From: Proales similis
Lineage: Eukaryota; Rotifera; Eurotatoria; Ploima; Proalidae
Assembly (NCBI GenBank): GCA_019059635.1
Contig: JAGVRJ010000002.1
Span: 2,852,001 to 2,916,000 of the forward strand
Direction of reading: 5' to 3'
DNA length: 64,000 nt
The notes under the pieces are model-generated. The model searched no databases and had not been told where the DNA came from. It saw only the letters and a program-made list of their open reading frames with translations. Below are positions 42,265 through 55,598 of the stretch, piece by piece. The first letter of the stretch is position 1. The number at the start of each line of letters is the position of its first letter. The translations under genes and the position numbers were made by a program.

Positions 42265-45131
42265 AACTTGTGCTACTGCTGATGCTGCGGTTGTGGCAGC
42301 GGCTCATTTGATTGATCCCAAACTCGTTAGAGCACCAGCTCAAGCGAACTTCAGAACCAAACAACAACAATAATCATAATAGTGTACATTAGCAGCGGTC
42401 GGTTTCTCTACCTGCAGAGCTTTGTGTATAAATAAATGCCTCTTGATGCCCCCAGAGTGTTTAGCGCCGCGTTTCTTTGAATCGCATTGTGACGGAAGGG
42501 CTCACCATAGGACCATGGTATTCAAGTTAATTGCAACCAAAAGGCCAATTAGTTTTTCTTGACATTGAACGCGTTCAAGCGACTCGTGCGTGTTAGCAAT
42601 CACCGAATCGACTTGTTTTCCTCCTCCTCCTCCTCTCTTTTTGGCCGATATGTTCAGTCTAGCTGCCAATTCTTGCTGTCGGTCTACTTTCTCTCTCTCC
42701 CCCCTCTCTTTCACTCAGAATTTGCTGCTCGCTCTATTTGTTTATTTTAATACAATTAGTTCCCCGAGCGCAACACACACACACACATGTTGGCGATCAG
42801 CATGGGTGCAGAGAACACATACACCGGCCGAACACTCTGCAGCCACTTCTTGTTTACGCAGGAAACAAAAATACAAAACAGTGCATCCAACCACTTTCAA
42901 AAAGCGAGCGCAGTCGCAGCCGATCGTCGGGACGAGTGAGCCGGCCGCTCAGTGGCCAACTAGCCGCTCACTACTGGGCTCGCTTCTTTCACAATATTTA
43001 CAAACGGTTTCTATACTTTTAATTTGATACATTGGGAATAGATGCCGATGATCGGCTAATCGAGTCTTTACTTTCTAATTACGCAACAAGATAGCACGGC
43101 TAGATGCAAAGTTGCGCCCTGCTTGAATTCTGACTTGGACTCATCGACTCAGTCCGACAGTCATCAATCTCAATTAAAAGCTCAATAGATCGACAAGATA
43201 CTTAAATAAAAAGCATCCTAGTTGGGAGTAGCAATTTGGCGCCAGCAGTTATTAGCAAGTCCAACTCAGCAGCTCCTTTAGTTTAGACGGCGAAGGCAAT
43301 CGCCTCGATGAAGTTCGTCTTCTGCTCAGTCTATTTACGAGATTGCGAGTCTTTAACGAGGTGTTGATCTTGAACCACCGTGTGAACCAGGAGATGCCTG
43401 ATGCGTGTGCGCGCGCGAGTGTGTGTGTGTGTCTTGAAATCTGCTGTTCATTAGATTCGAATCGAGTCAGTCAAAGTTTCTTCTTTTTTAATTGATTAAT
43501 CGCTTAACACGGCTAATAAGCGGCCACTCTGGCTGCCTATCTTGGCCTTATTGGCCTCCAAGCAAACGTATTTATTTACATTTAATAACTTGATTGGAGC
43601 GTAGATTTCGATTAAACATTTAATAAAGTTACTTGGCCAATCTATCTCATCCATCGCGCATTTTGCTTTCCCTCGCTCTCTCTCTCTCTCGCTGCTGCTT
43701 GGCGTATTTTCTCCATCTTCAATTGGATCTGTCTATTGAGCTCGTAAATAAACACTTTGAGCATGTGTTTGCAATTTAGACGCATCATCTATTGGCTTCA
43801 TCATATAAATATCATTTGAATTGATTTTGAATGCAAAACGAGCGAGCGAGCGAACGTATCGGTTCACCTCTCGCCTATTCACATCTAGCTCGCTTCCTAT
43901 GCCCTGAGAAAGACGACGCCAATCAGTCGATTCTGCTTGGTAAACAGAACTGTTGCTCGTTAAATGTCAAGCTAACTTGATCTCAATCGTACTTAATCTA
44001 TCCTGAACGAGATACGATCAAATTGAAGAAACGGATCGGACTCAATTTGAAAACTCTCGCCACCAGCCTAAAACAGCCAAGTCGAGAAGCAGCTCGATGG
44101 CAAGGCGAATATGCGTAGATTAGTGAGAATGAACGATAACGGCACGGTCGCTCGACGACACGAATGGAACAAAGCGTGCGCCCCGTTATTCGATCGGTCT
44201 TATCTGCTGGCGTTTAACTTAATTCTCGCCGAACGTCTTTCTGCCCTTCTTGGCATCTTGTTCTTCGTTTCTCTTTCGTTCCTCTTCTACGCTCTGTCTT
44301 ATCGAGATTTATTGGTTTATGATTATCCAAGAGCGTGTGCTGTCATCGTAGATCGGCTCTTTTTCATTCCTGTCAGCGTTTTCTCTCTTTTTCAATGCTC
44401 TAGCATAGAGCGGGCAGAATTAATCATCAGTTATTTTTATTTAATAGCCGCCGTCCGTCCGTCTTAAGTGACCGTTCGTCTCTCGCTGATCGCTTAGACA
44501 CTCGGCGTTGGGCGAGTTTGTATTGGCCAGAATGATAAGCGACCGTTGCGCGTTTAATCGCGCTATCTATTCGCAGCCCGGTCCATGCCTGCCCAAGTCA
44601 GCTCGGCATCTGATTGGACAAAATTCTAGATCGCTCGGCTCCATTGGCCTGGCGTGTATTATTTGCTCAGCAAAAGCATGTTAGAGTTGCTGAACTGCCT
44701 TACTCACTTCCGACTCGTGTCACGCTTTTTCTCTCGATGCGTTTTGCTGAATTTAAATTAGACACTGATTAGAGGACCTTATGTTCTAATTGAAAACGTT
44801 TGGTCTGTTTGCTTACTTATCTCGGTGGCCAACAGGTATGCAACTCTGAGCAGCAAACAAATCGTCTGGGCAGTGAACAGTCATTTAGAGCGAGAGCTTA
44901 ATCAAAATGTAAATTCCGCTCCATGTAAACTTAATTAGGACCTACTCGTCTCTTCCGTTGAACATGACGCTCAATGTGACGCCAGGATTTGACATCCAAT
45001 TCTCGCACGTTGGCCTTCAATTCCATATAAATTTATCTCGTCGTTCTACTGTCTCCATCATCCTCTCTCTCTTGTTCAAGTTTAACCTCCAATTTCACCG
45101 ATTCAGATAGAAACAAGCCCAACTGCTTCTA
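42265..45131. promoter_or_regulatory. 2.9 kb non-coding region upstream of Twist
   Basis: The first part holds the CtIP 3' UTR (AATAAA at 42431-42436). The rest is AT-rich with AC (42773-42786), GT (about 43416-43432) and CT (about 43678-43692) repeats. A TATA-like TATAAATT lies at 45026-45033, about 100 bp before the Twist ATG. The small frames (42590-43027, 44111-44467) show no domain. Such space around a patterning gene in a compact genome suggests enhancers; that is inference. Confidence 0.5.
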
Positions 45132-46184
45132 ATGGACTACTTGAGCCAAAATCATCAAACGCAAGCTTATCCGCACTACGAGCTGTTCTATGCCAACACG
45201 GCTGCTGCGGCCTCCTATCAGCATTTGCTCTTGGGCAATCAGAGCGAGCACCACCAGTACGCCATGAACGGAATGATGAGCAACGCGTCGATCTATTCGC
45301 AGAGTTGCATGCGTCCGAGCTCAATTCAGTCTCATTCGATGAGCAGCTCGACGCTCAACTGTCTGACTAGCAAAGAAGGCCACAGGAAGCGTAAAAAGCC
45401 CGAAGACGACCAGCAGCAGCAGCTTCGAATCGCCAAATCATCAAAAGCCAACAAACGAGCTCACTTGGAACTGAGCGAAAAGCCGATCGTTCCACTTTCA
45501 TTGTGCAGCTTGGAGTCCGACTCGAGCAACTGCGGCCAAATTCGTCACACGTCCAAGTCTCCTTCTTCGTCAAGGTCGTCGTTCGTGTTGGACGAGGACA
45601 TTCAGCATCAGCGAGTGATGGCGAACGTCAGAGAAAGGCAGCGCACTCAGTCGCTGAACGAAGCATTCGCATCGCTGCGTCACATAATTCCCACTTTGCC
45701 GTCGGACAAACTCAGCAAAATTCAAACTCTTCGCCTGGCCACTCAGTACATTGAGTTTTTGAACGAAATGCTGCGCGAGACAGGATCAACGACCGAGGCG
45801 AGCAAGGCGATCAAAAAGCAGAAAAAGACCGACCTTCAAACGACACCGGCAGCGATGGTCCATTCAATCGACTCGAACAACAACTCGAACGCATTGTACG
45901 ATTCTGGCATTTGCTTGAACAGCGGCGTGTACGCACAATCGGGCGTCTACCCGAACGGATGCTGGCCAACCACTGAGTCGGTCGCAACGAGCGAGTCGTC
46001 CTCGTACAATTTTCAGGCATCGTTCAACCGCAGCTCGGGCAACAGCGCCTCCTCGCCTTCAATGCATTCTTCGATCTCGTCCAATTCATCGTCACCCGTC
46101 GCTCCCTCGTCTAATTCGCACAGCTCGCCGCACCATCAAGGCCGAACTGGATCAGTCGGCAGCGTTTTTCCAAACGCCTACTGA
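45132..46184 (+). CDS. twist: bHLH transcription factor Twist
   Basis: An intronless gene of 350 residues. The bHLH domain (about 160-213) reads [20 protein letters not shown], then [20 protein letters not shown] and YIEFLNEML, which is Twist-specific and distinguishes it from Hand, Paraxis and Dermo-like relatives outside the Twist group. Twist binds E-boxes as a dimer and specifies mesoderm. A Lys/Arg cluster (GHRKRKKP) lies before the domain, a likely nuclear localisation signal. The flanks are Ser/Asn/Gln-rich and disordered. The C-terminal WR motif of vertebrate Twist is not visible; the protein ends in a Ser-rich stretch. AATAAA at 46290-46295 is a likely poly(A) signal. Confidence 0.94.
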   Translation: MDYLSQNHQTQAYPHYELFYANTAAAASYQHLLLGNQSEHHQYAMNGMMSNASIYSQSCMRPSSIQSHSMSSSTLNCLTSKEGHRKRKKPEDDQQQQLRIAKSSKANKRAHLELSEKPIVPLSLCSLESDSSNCGQIRHTSKSPSSSRSSFVLDEDIQHQRVMANVRERQRTQSLNEAFASLRHIIPTLPSDKLSKIQTLRLATQYIEFLNEMLRETGSTTEASKAIKKQKKTDLQTTPAAMVHSIDSNNNSNALYDSGICLNSGVYAQSGVYPNGCWPTTESVATSESSSYNFQASFNRSSGNSASSPSMHSSISSNSSSPVAPSSNSHSSPHHQGRTGSVGSVFPNAY

Positions 46185-48547
46185 GTGCCATGTTTTTCTA
46201 ATTAAAAAACCCGACCGAATCTAGAAATTGACCGGCCCTAGAGTGATTAGACGATGATTTCGGCGCGTAATGTTGTTAAGCAAGAGAAAAATAAACAGAG
46301 ACAGGCCGAGGGATCAAGGGTAAGTATTCTCGAGACGATGCTATTTGAGAAATAAAAAGGCAGCCGAGTTGGTGCTGCTGGCCATCAGCTCCACTTGCCG
46401 TCGTGGATGAGAACAATAGCAATCAAAAGCTAGCGCCGCTCGAATCTTGGCCCTCCACTCCTTCTCTCTTATCATCGCCCCATTTTCCGCTCTTTTTTTT
46501 TTCAAGACCAGAGTTGAGAGCCCGTTCGACACTCTGTTTAATCGTAAATGTTTCTTCTCTCCTCTATGCTCTATTGCTTTTTGATAATATACATTGTCTA
46601 TATCTATTTTGTTTGTTTATTTTAGTCTTGAGAATCTAATTTTTCACATTTCTTTCTTCGCTACGTGCCTTCTTCAACGGCAAAGTACGTGTGTTTGTGC
46701 GCGCCTGTCTGTGTTTATTACGCCATTTCTACTGTTCATATGGACGAGTGATTATTTGGATTTATCTAATCGAATTTCAATCGGATTAAAGAGAAACAAA
46801 ATAAATTGTTCAATTCACACTGGACCAAGTCCTCATCCTCATCTGGGGCTGTAGCGCTTGCTGGTTTGTTGATTCTTTTTGGAGCAAGTCGTCGATTGGC
46901 TCGACTGATAAGCACAAGAGCTCACGATTGTCTGCTCGTAGTCAGATAGTTGTTTATTGCTCACACTCGCGAGATTTAGAAGTGCAAGTTAAATCAATTA
47001 AGGAAAACAAGTTGAGCCACTAGAGAGAAGAGGAAAGGGAGGAAGAGAAGGAAGGGACAGGCAACGAGAAGAGAGAAAAGAATCTCCGAAAAGCTCGCGT
47101 TTCTCATCCCTCGTGTGTCTAATGCCCACATTTGCCATCTAGCTTGAGATCTTATCGATTAGATCACAAACTTAATTGAATCAATGAGTATCAAGGTCAA
47201 TTGAAATGATTTCCCAACCACTAAGCGACCAACCAATAAGCAAAACTGCCGATGTCGAGGCGGATGGGCCATCAGTCCTCTTACCAGCCACGTCCTAATA
47301 AGATTCAGCCTAAATTAGAGCAGCTCTCAAATTATGGATCAAAATAAACTAGTTCGACAGAGAGAGAGAGTCTAATCAAATGAAATTCAGCATGAAATTC
47401 AATTGAGCCCTGGCGAGCATAAACGCAGTTTCTAATGTTGACTGTAATTAATAGGCAGCTAATTTGCAATTTAACCAATGTCGAGCGCGATCAGAACCCG
47501 TCCGATGTTTATACAATTACGACGAGACCAAAGCGAGCCTTGATCTAAGAGCCAGAGCAAGAGAGAGAGAGGAGTAATTAGAAAAGTATTGCGTTGTGGG
47601 TCGCGCATACTCTCTAGTCATCAACAACGTGCCTAAGTGAGAAATCATTGAAAGCAGAATTCGTGTCGGGCGCGTTCATGACTATGCTGGGTCACATTCC
47701 TAGCTCTGGCTATTCTTCAAATTCTTTTCCCTCCTCCGATTTTAGTTTAATCAAGAGAGGCCCACTCTAGAAGAGACCACCTCGGCCAGGCTAATAATAA
47801 AAAGCAAATCTCACCAGCTTGCACACACACACGCCCACAGATCATGCAAGAGGCAGTTTTGAGTTGGCCGAGTCGGTGCGATTTCCATCCAAAGCAGAGT
47901 TTGAATATCCGTCTCGATTGGTAGGTCTAGTGACACTTCCTCCTCATATTTGGCAAATATGTGCAAAAGGGGCGTAGTGGCGAGTTGGGCTCAAGTGCAG
48001 AACTTGGCCCAGTTAGGTCGAGAAAAGAGGCCCGTCAGACCGGCGACCGATCGGCGTGAGCTTGGGAGTGAGCCGGGTGGCCAAAGAGATCGCCAACTTT
48101 ATTTGCTCGAAGCGAAAACAACAAGCACGGGACAAGCGCGCTCAATTGCTTCGTACGTTTTCCTATTTATTCTGTTATGCAACCATTGGTCGCAACGTCG
48201 ATACAATGAAACTTGCCCAAGTCAATTAGGCTCTAGTTTAGTTTGGCTTTTCATTTCGTTCGCAAAAAAAGCCGTCATTCACCTGAATCGCTTGTAATTC
48301 GCTCGCATTGTCTCCATTCAGTCGTTTGCCTCTGCATTTCTTTTATTCGTTCATTCATGACTCGCAGTTTGATTCACGACTCGAATGCGACTATTAATGC
48401 TGCTTCATGGTGCAGGTTGTTCTCTATGCTCGCATGCCAGTTTAGCCTCCAACCTCCAGGTGCCATTGTCTTGGCGCTGATTTAACTTTTCTTGTTTGCG
48501 GCATCACAACCGAACACAACTCGTGCGAGTCATTCGACTCAAAGCGA
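46185..48547. other. 2.4 kb non-coding region between Twist and delta-catenin
   Basis: Both neighbours are on plus, so this contains the Twist 3' flank and the delta-catenin promoter. Purine-rich tracts lie at 47020-47090 and 47545-47575. I see no coding exon, RNA gene or transposon. Confidence 0.5.
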
Positions 48548-51500
48548 ATGTTTTCAAATAAAGTTCTCGGACAAAGTCTTCAAGTTCTTTTAGGCGCTCT
48601 CAAGCATCGTGGAGACCAGTTCGAGCTCGCGATTCAGAATCTGGAGAGAGAGCGGGAAAAAGTCGCTGAACGATTGAAAAAGGTCAGCTATCCAACAAGT
48701 GCCGACTTCTATTTCTGATTTGTATTCTTCAATTTGCATTATTTCAACAATAACAAAAAAAAACAATCAGCTCGACAGTATGTCACAAAGCTACGCAGAC
48801 AACGAGCGAACCGAAAACGAAGAGCAGCTTGAAGAACACTCAATTGAACTGAGCGACATCGCCTCAATTCCGTCGATAACACTCACAAACGATGAATATT
48901 TCAGATTGGCGAGCAACATGTCAAGTTCGATTAACAACAGCTCGTGGTTAAGGCGGCCGACAAACGCCACAATAACTTCGGTGAGCGCTCAAGAGGCCGA
49001 AACGGCAGGCGACGGCGACACCGAGTCTCTCATTGAGCTCACAGTCCGATGCGATGATTTGAGCGGCTTTGGACAACGCCGATGGGAAGAGAAGCAAATG
49101 GAGCAATTGCCTGCGTTCAGAACTGACCGAGAGCATTGGCGAATACAGTAATTGGCTTTTTTTTTCTTTCCCTCCCTCTCTCTTCTTGCCTCAATTCAAT
49201 TAGAGGCGGCGAGAGCATTTGAAAATGCGAAAAATCAATAAGAAATGACAGACGGAGGCTATCGATTAAATCGCAGCTCAAATTGACTAAAAGGCTGGTC
49301 GAGCAGCATCGATCTGTGATGGATGGATGCTCGATTAGAAGAGGCCGTTAGCATGCCTCTTAAGTTTGCTCGCCTGCCTTCCGACAATATTGGAAGCCGC
49401 CGCGCTATTATTAAAGCGGACACGCGTGCGCGTGCAAGCCCCGTGGCGTCATTGATTGCAGTCCGTTCCACTAGTTGTGGGTGTTGTTGTTGTTTTGACC
49501 TAATTGTGATCGCGTTTCTTTCTTCATTCAGACTCTTTCCTCATCGCTTCTTTTTTTCTTCATTTTTTCGTTTCGAACAGCGCTAATTGTTTTCCTAACA
49601 TTTCACGCACTGGTCGTCCCAGTGCTCGTTCATTCCGGGCTAATTAACATGCTCGACGGCTAATCCGACTGCTCAAACTTCTCTCTCTTGCTCGTTCGCT
49701 GCATCTTTTTTTATCTGCCCGATTCAATCGCTCGCGTGGCGAGCAGGCCTTTCAATCAACTCCATTTCAAACATAAACTAGATCGAACGGGCCAGTGAAG
49801 TAAACATACAAACATTGGAATAGCTATGGCGTGCGAGTTGATGAGTGTGAGTAAAAGTGAGGCCCAGATGGAGAGAGAGAGAGATATGAATAACAAGTCG
49901 GAAAATAAATACTAGAGGTTCGAGTGAGCCAGTGCAAAGGTGCAATTTGCGACAGAGACCAAGAAGGAGGAGGTGGAATTAGGAGGAAAAGAAGGGGGGG
50001 GCACGAAATGGCGACAGAGACCATGTCGGTCAATTTATTCACTCTCGTCCTCGTACGCGAAATGAGAGCAAGTTTTATTTTTCCAGGTCAAACACTTGCA
50101 TCTACCTGGTTCAGCGATGCGTGTGCATGCATACAGTTTAGACCAGATCGTTTATGTGATGGTCGTCGGCAGCTTCTTCAATCGCTCGTTGTTGTCGTTC
50201 ATATTGACAATGAGCAGGCTTGAATCGTGCCAAATTTACTGGAACACGACAGAGAAGCCCAATCGCTTCAATTTTCAATTCAACCTATATTTCCCTCAGT
50301 CCACTTTCGCTGCTCATTCTTGTCAGTGCAGATATGATGAGAGGGCCAGTGAGCCAGTTAGTCCTACAGCGCCACGACCGACCAGCTAGCAAATATTTGC
50401 GCATCAATCTGACCGCCGCGCCCACTGGCTCTATTGCCTGGGCCGCGAGAAGCCCCGACGAGCTCGAATCCTCAAATGGGCAGCGACCACAATTAATGAG
50501 CGCAGCGCGATTTGCATCGGCCTTGCTCCAGCCGTCCTATCTCGTAAATAATTCATGAGGCGAGTAGCATCGGCGGCGGTGCGGGCCATGTGCGGCAAAT
50601 ATTAGCGGCGGCAGCAGCAGCAGCAAAACGCGTGTTTAGTTCGCGCCCGATCTAAATAGCAAGCAAACAAGCTGGCGTCCGGCCGCATAAGTTAAATACT
50701 GTGCTGCCGGGCGCTAACTTTGGCGCATCGCTCGATCAATATTGCGCTCGCTTTTTGATTCTCATTTTATTTTTTTTTTGTATTCGCTCGTTCATTTTTG
50801 CGCCAAATCGATCAGCGCTTGTCCACCATTATGCTAAATTAATGGGCCATCACAATTTAGAATGCGAACCAATTCACCTTTTAGAGGCAAAAAATCAGAT
50901 TTCAAATCGACTTCATTAATCATTGGGCCGCCACAATCGTCTTTGCTCTCATTATTCGCTCGGTCGCGCTCTTGAGCATCTCTCCCCTCCCTTTCTCTCT
51001 CTCTCTCTCTCTCTCTCTGTTTCTCTGTTTTTCTCTTTTTTTTTTTGCTCGTCTCGTTCTACCTCGCTCCTATCCTTTTCGCTCGGTGTCCCTCTTTTAC
51101 TCGGTCTCTCGCTCCTCTTCATCCGTCGTGAGCTCTTATTCTTATTTCTAAAACGCGCTTATCGACACTGGGCCGCTCAGAATTCATGTCAACTTGGCTC
51201 CCTTTGGCAAGACGACGTTTATAGTCGCTTATCGCTTCCAACTCGAGCGCGGCCTCTAGTTCTCAGTGTCAATGTGTTATCGTGCTGATTGCGGCCAATT
51301 CAAGTATGCAGGCGCACGATTCGGCACGCCAATCTCTGCGCGCAAACGATTTAGGGTCGGAAAGGGCCTGATAATTTTTGACACAGCTTGAGGCACACTA
51401 GAAACGAATCTAGCATTCTCGTTTGATTAGGGCAACAAATCGGCAGCTAAATGATTGCCCTAGTGTTTGCCTCTCTCTCTCTCTCTTTCAATAAACTTTC

Positions 51501-51644
51501 TCATAGCCCTGTTGAAGCGAGTGCTAATGCGCTGCTGGAGCTAAAAATCTCATGGCTCCAGTCGAGCGTCGATAGTCAGAGAGCGATGTGATAGATGGAG
51601 AACGAGCTTAAGCTGTAGAAGCAGTGCTAGCGAGAGCAGGGATT

Positions 51645-51685
<41 letters not shown>

Positions 51686-54600
51686 TTATGGCCAAGACTG
51701 AGACACGTGTGCTGCGGCGCTTTAATGCGATGCATTATGATCATGAATATTCGTGCTCCTCTTCATGTCGGCCCCGAACGGCTGCAGTAGCGGCACAAGC
51801 CGCTGCTTATGAACGGACTGCCTAATTAATTAATCAAGTTCAGCGCGCTCTCATGTCATTCAATGACCTTCGCCATTCTAACGCGTTTGCATTCGTGTAG
51901 AGACGAGCATTGCAGAGGCCGATACCAGAAGAAGCGCAGCGGCGAGGATACACTTGAACAGACCATTGAAGCGGACATTGTCTACCTGGCTCCTAGGATG
52001 GTCGACTCCGTTAACAACGTGCAATCGAGCGAAAAGGCCGAGCCCCGCAAGGACCACTACTCGTACACGTACTCGTATCAGACGGACGAGGGCGGCGTGC
52101 CCGGTTCGAACACGGTCGAAGTAAACGAGAGCGTGACTGAAGAGATCGGCCCGGACGGTTCTAAAACAATCAGGCGGCACCAGCAAGAGAAGCAGATCAG
52201 CAAGGTCACTCAGGTTGTCACCCAGAAGGTCATCAGACGCCAGTACATCGACCCTAGCACAGGCAAAATAATCGAGTATGATCCGAACAATGCGCTCTTC
52301 GCCAACTTGCCGCCCGAGACCGTTTTCGAAGAGCATACTGTGATCTCAGACGAGAACTCGCCCCTGGTCACATCTTCTTGTGTGACCAGACGGGCGCCGG
52401 CGCTCAGCGAGCAGCTAAAAGACAAGCTCACGTTGGAGGAGAGCGACGAGGCCACGCAGTCCTTCTCGTTCAGAGTGAAGTCAAGGCCAGAGGACAATCA
52501 AGGCTATCCGGAAGAGCGCAACATGGACTACGATCCGGACGATTGCGATCCTGATGACGACTCGCCCTATGAGGGCCTTGTGCCATCCAAGGCCAATGAA
52601 AGCCACCAAGAATATGAAGAAGAGTATGAGTACGTGTCCGGCTCAAGGCGACGTATACGCCATGTTCAAGGCAGCGGCAGTGGCGAGTCTAGTCGGCCGT
52701 CGTCTTCGCCCGAGCTGTTCGAAACGAACCACATTGACATGCCGATTGTCTCCAATCGTAGACAGGAATACGCCACCACCGTTCTGCCGAGCGCCAACGT
52801 TCGCTCGCCACGGGTTCAGCAGTCGAACAACTACCAGCAGATCAACTACTCCAAAGGCAACTACGAGTATCGAGGCCTAGACTCGCCAACCTACGGCTCT
52901 GTCTATCAGCATCAGCTTCAATATCAGCCCTCACCAGCCCCGAATCAGCCTCGTCAACCACAACATCACGATTACGGTTAGTGTTCACTTTGTTTTCAAT
53001 GCTTCTTTTAGCTGGCCTGAGTTCTTCTTATCAATATTCACTCGACTGCTGTGTGTTGAGCACTGTTCTCTTAAACTAAAATTAAAACAGATACCCGACA
53101 TGCAGAGGTGATCGGGCCTTGTCGCGCTGGTTCGATTATGGAGCCAGGCGAGCCATACTCGACCACGACGAGCAATAATCACACCAACAGCCTGTACGTG
53201 GTGGATAAGAATTCGTCCATCACAATTCACCATCACGACTTTCGTGTTTACGGCACTCTGCCGAGATCATACGCAAACCGAGCGGGCATATCCGGATCGA
53301 ATCAGTCGATCGCGCGCTCTAAGCTAAACGGCCATCGTCAGTGTCACGACGACTCGGCCATCTCGAGCGAGCCTGCCGACCAGAGTTGGCTGCGCTCTGA
53401 CAAAAGAACCCGTTTCGCCACTCTAACTGACACTTCTAACTTGTACGGTCGGGCGAACGATAGCGGCTATTGGCCCACGCCCTCCTCACGTCGAGGTAAT
53501 CGAACCGCTCGGCTCATTAATCTGCTCGTTAGATAATCCGAACTAAAAACCGTCGCGCTATTTCGATTTATTTTTATGTTTAAATTATAAATTCCTTTAA
53601 AACCGCTGAAATTTAATCAGAAGCTAACAATCACGCGTCAAACAATCATTTGCTAATCATCGTCCTTTTCTAGTCGAAAGCAACGGTATGAGCATGGGCG
53701 GCTGGCGTAATCCGACATTGCCTGAAGTCATCGAATATCTGTCACATCCGAGCAACGAGATTAGAGCCAATGCGGCCGCCTACCTTCAGCACTTGTGCTA
53801 CCAGGATGACTTGATCAAAGCAGAAACGAGACGATTGGGCGGAATTGGACGTCTGGTTGCATTGCTTAGCAGCGACCAGGCAGATCTGAGCAGGAACGCT
53901 TGTGGCGCCCTTCGAAATTTGTCATACGGCAAAACGAACGACGAGAACAAGCTCGAGATTAGGGACAGAGGCGGCATACCAGCTCTGATTCGTTTGCTCA
54001 AGCGCACCAGAGACGAGATAATCAAGGAGAGCATTACGGCCGTGTTGTGGAATTTGTCCTCGTGCGAAGAGATTAAAGAGCCAATTCTGGACGAGGGACT
54101 AAACGCCATAGTTCAGTGCATCATAATCCCCTATTCGACTGCAGAGGTCCTGCTGGCACCGCCGGCCAAGACAAGTCAACGAGCGTTGAGCAACGACTTT
54201 TCTGCCTTTTCGACCGCGCTCACCAATGCAACAGGTGTGCTGAGGAACTGCAGCTCGAACCTTCAGTTTTCGAACTGCTACGAGGCGCGCAAAAAGCTGA
54301 GAGACTGTGACGGTCTAATCGAGTCTATGCTTCGCATTGTCGATCACGCAGTCGATCCCTACTTGAGTGAGAACGCCCATTTGGAAAGGGTCAGATTATT
54401 GCAAGAGATGGCGGGCAAAGGAGTGCCCATAAACGCGGAGCTCATCATAAAGGACAACATGAACAGCAAATGTGTCGAGAACTGCATGTGCATATTGCGC
54501 AACTTGTCATTCCGTCTGCAGGAAATAGTCGATCCGAACTATGATCGGGAAGTAAAGCCGCTGCCTGGCGACGACAAGAAGGGCAAGAAGAGGAAAAACG

Positions 54601-55598
54601 CCGAAGAAGAGTATTTGAAGTCGGTCTATCCGTACAACATGAAAGTGCCGAACGAAGGCAAGCCTCAGGAGCGGCTCTGGTCTTTGGATACTCTTCAAAA
54701 GTATTTGGTGATTATCAAAGAGTCGACAGTCCGTGACACGATCGAGGCTGCCGTCGGTTGCCTCCAGAACTTGACCGCTTGCTATTGGAGGCCGTCGGTG
54801 GTGATCAGGCAAGAGATTCGAAAGCTGAAAGGCTTGCCCACCCTTGTCCACCTTCTAAAATCGGACGAGTTCGAGGACGAGCCGATCGTGAGCGTGACTG
54901 CGATCGCGCTCCGCAACTTGGCAATCGACTCCAAAAACCGCGAGCTTATTGGCAAATATGCCATGAAAGACTTGGTGAACAAGCTGCCCGATCCGCACAA
55001 GCCGCTGCCGGTCAGATTAACAGTTCTGAACGAGGACACGATCACTGCCGCACTTGCTTGTATAAACGAATGCATCAAGAGCAGCGACGAGTTCGTCAAA
55101 TCGTGTTACAACGAAGGCGGAGTAAAGCGAATGGTGTTCATCACCCGCAATGGCCAGCATTTCCCCATCAAGATTGTCAAGTATGCTGGACACGTTCTGG
55201 CGTCGATGTGGAAACACAAAAACTTGCACGAGCTGCTGAAAAAAGACGGCTACAAAGAGACCGACTTTACCAGTGTGGCTAATCAAATGGGCCTTAAATC
55301 GCACAGCTCGAGTCCGGCCAACACTCTTCACCGCCCTAGAGGAGACGTTAACGTCAAACCGAGCCACCACGCACTGGTCTCCAAGAGTGAGTTTTTCTTG
55401 CTCCTGACTCGATCTATCTCGTCTTAACCTCGACTCTCTTCTCGTATAGAATCCAAGTCTTCGTCAAAGTACGAAAAAGGCGGCAAACAGCAGATGGAAA
55501 TGCCCATCTACAGCCAAGTTCAAAAGACCTCCAATTCGCCCCAAAATCGAAATCTGATAATCACAAACGGCTCGACCAATGCCGACTCGTGGGTCTGA
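48548..55598 (+). CDS. CTNND: p120/delta-catenin family armadillo protein with C-terminal DSWV
   Basis: Six exons (48548-48682, 48771-49147, 51901-52976, 53091-53495, 53674-55386, 55450-55598) join to 1284 residues. These catenins bind the cadherin juxtamembrane tail and control cadherin stability and Rho GTPases. The N-terminus LLGALKHRGDQFELAIQNLE resembles the coiled coil of p120. A Thr/Val-rich region with IRRHQQEKQISKVTQVVTQK follows, then a disordered Tyr/Ser/Gly stretch. The armadillo repeats open with WRNPTLPEVIEYL and AAAYLQHLCYQ, and include GTLWNLSS-like AVLWNLSSCEEIKEP and VCLLRNLS-like MCILRNLSF. A Lys/Arg-rich insert (KKGKKRKN) lies mid-domain, as in p120. The last four residues are DSWV, the PDZ ligand of ARVCF, delta-catenin and p0071. 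One gene probably covers the whole vertebrate family. Confidence 0.95.
50994..51018. repeat. (CT)n microsatellite
   Basis: A CT run of about 25 nt inside the large delta-catenin intron. Confidence 0.85.
51654..51681. repeat. (GA)n microsatellite
   Basis: A GA run of about 28 nt inside the large delta-catenin intron. Confidence 0.85.

Larger units (their letters stand above)
49148..51900 (+). other. 2753 nt intron 2 of the delta-catenin gene
   Basis: GT donor at 49148, AG acceptor ending at 51900; both flanking exons agree in phase. It contains a long CT run (50994-51018), another at 51472-51488, a GA run (51654-51681) and a G-rich patch near 49960-50000. No second gene was recognised inside. 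An alternative promoter or first exon could lie here. Confidence 0.8.

Noticed and set aside
44111-44467. 118-residue hydrophobic open frame upstream of Twist
   Set aside because: Composition follows T-rich DNA; no domain, no promoter.
50923-51288. 121-residue open frame in the delta-catenin intron
   Set aside because: Translation of a CT repeat and T-rich DNA; no domain.
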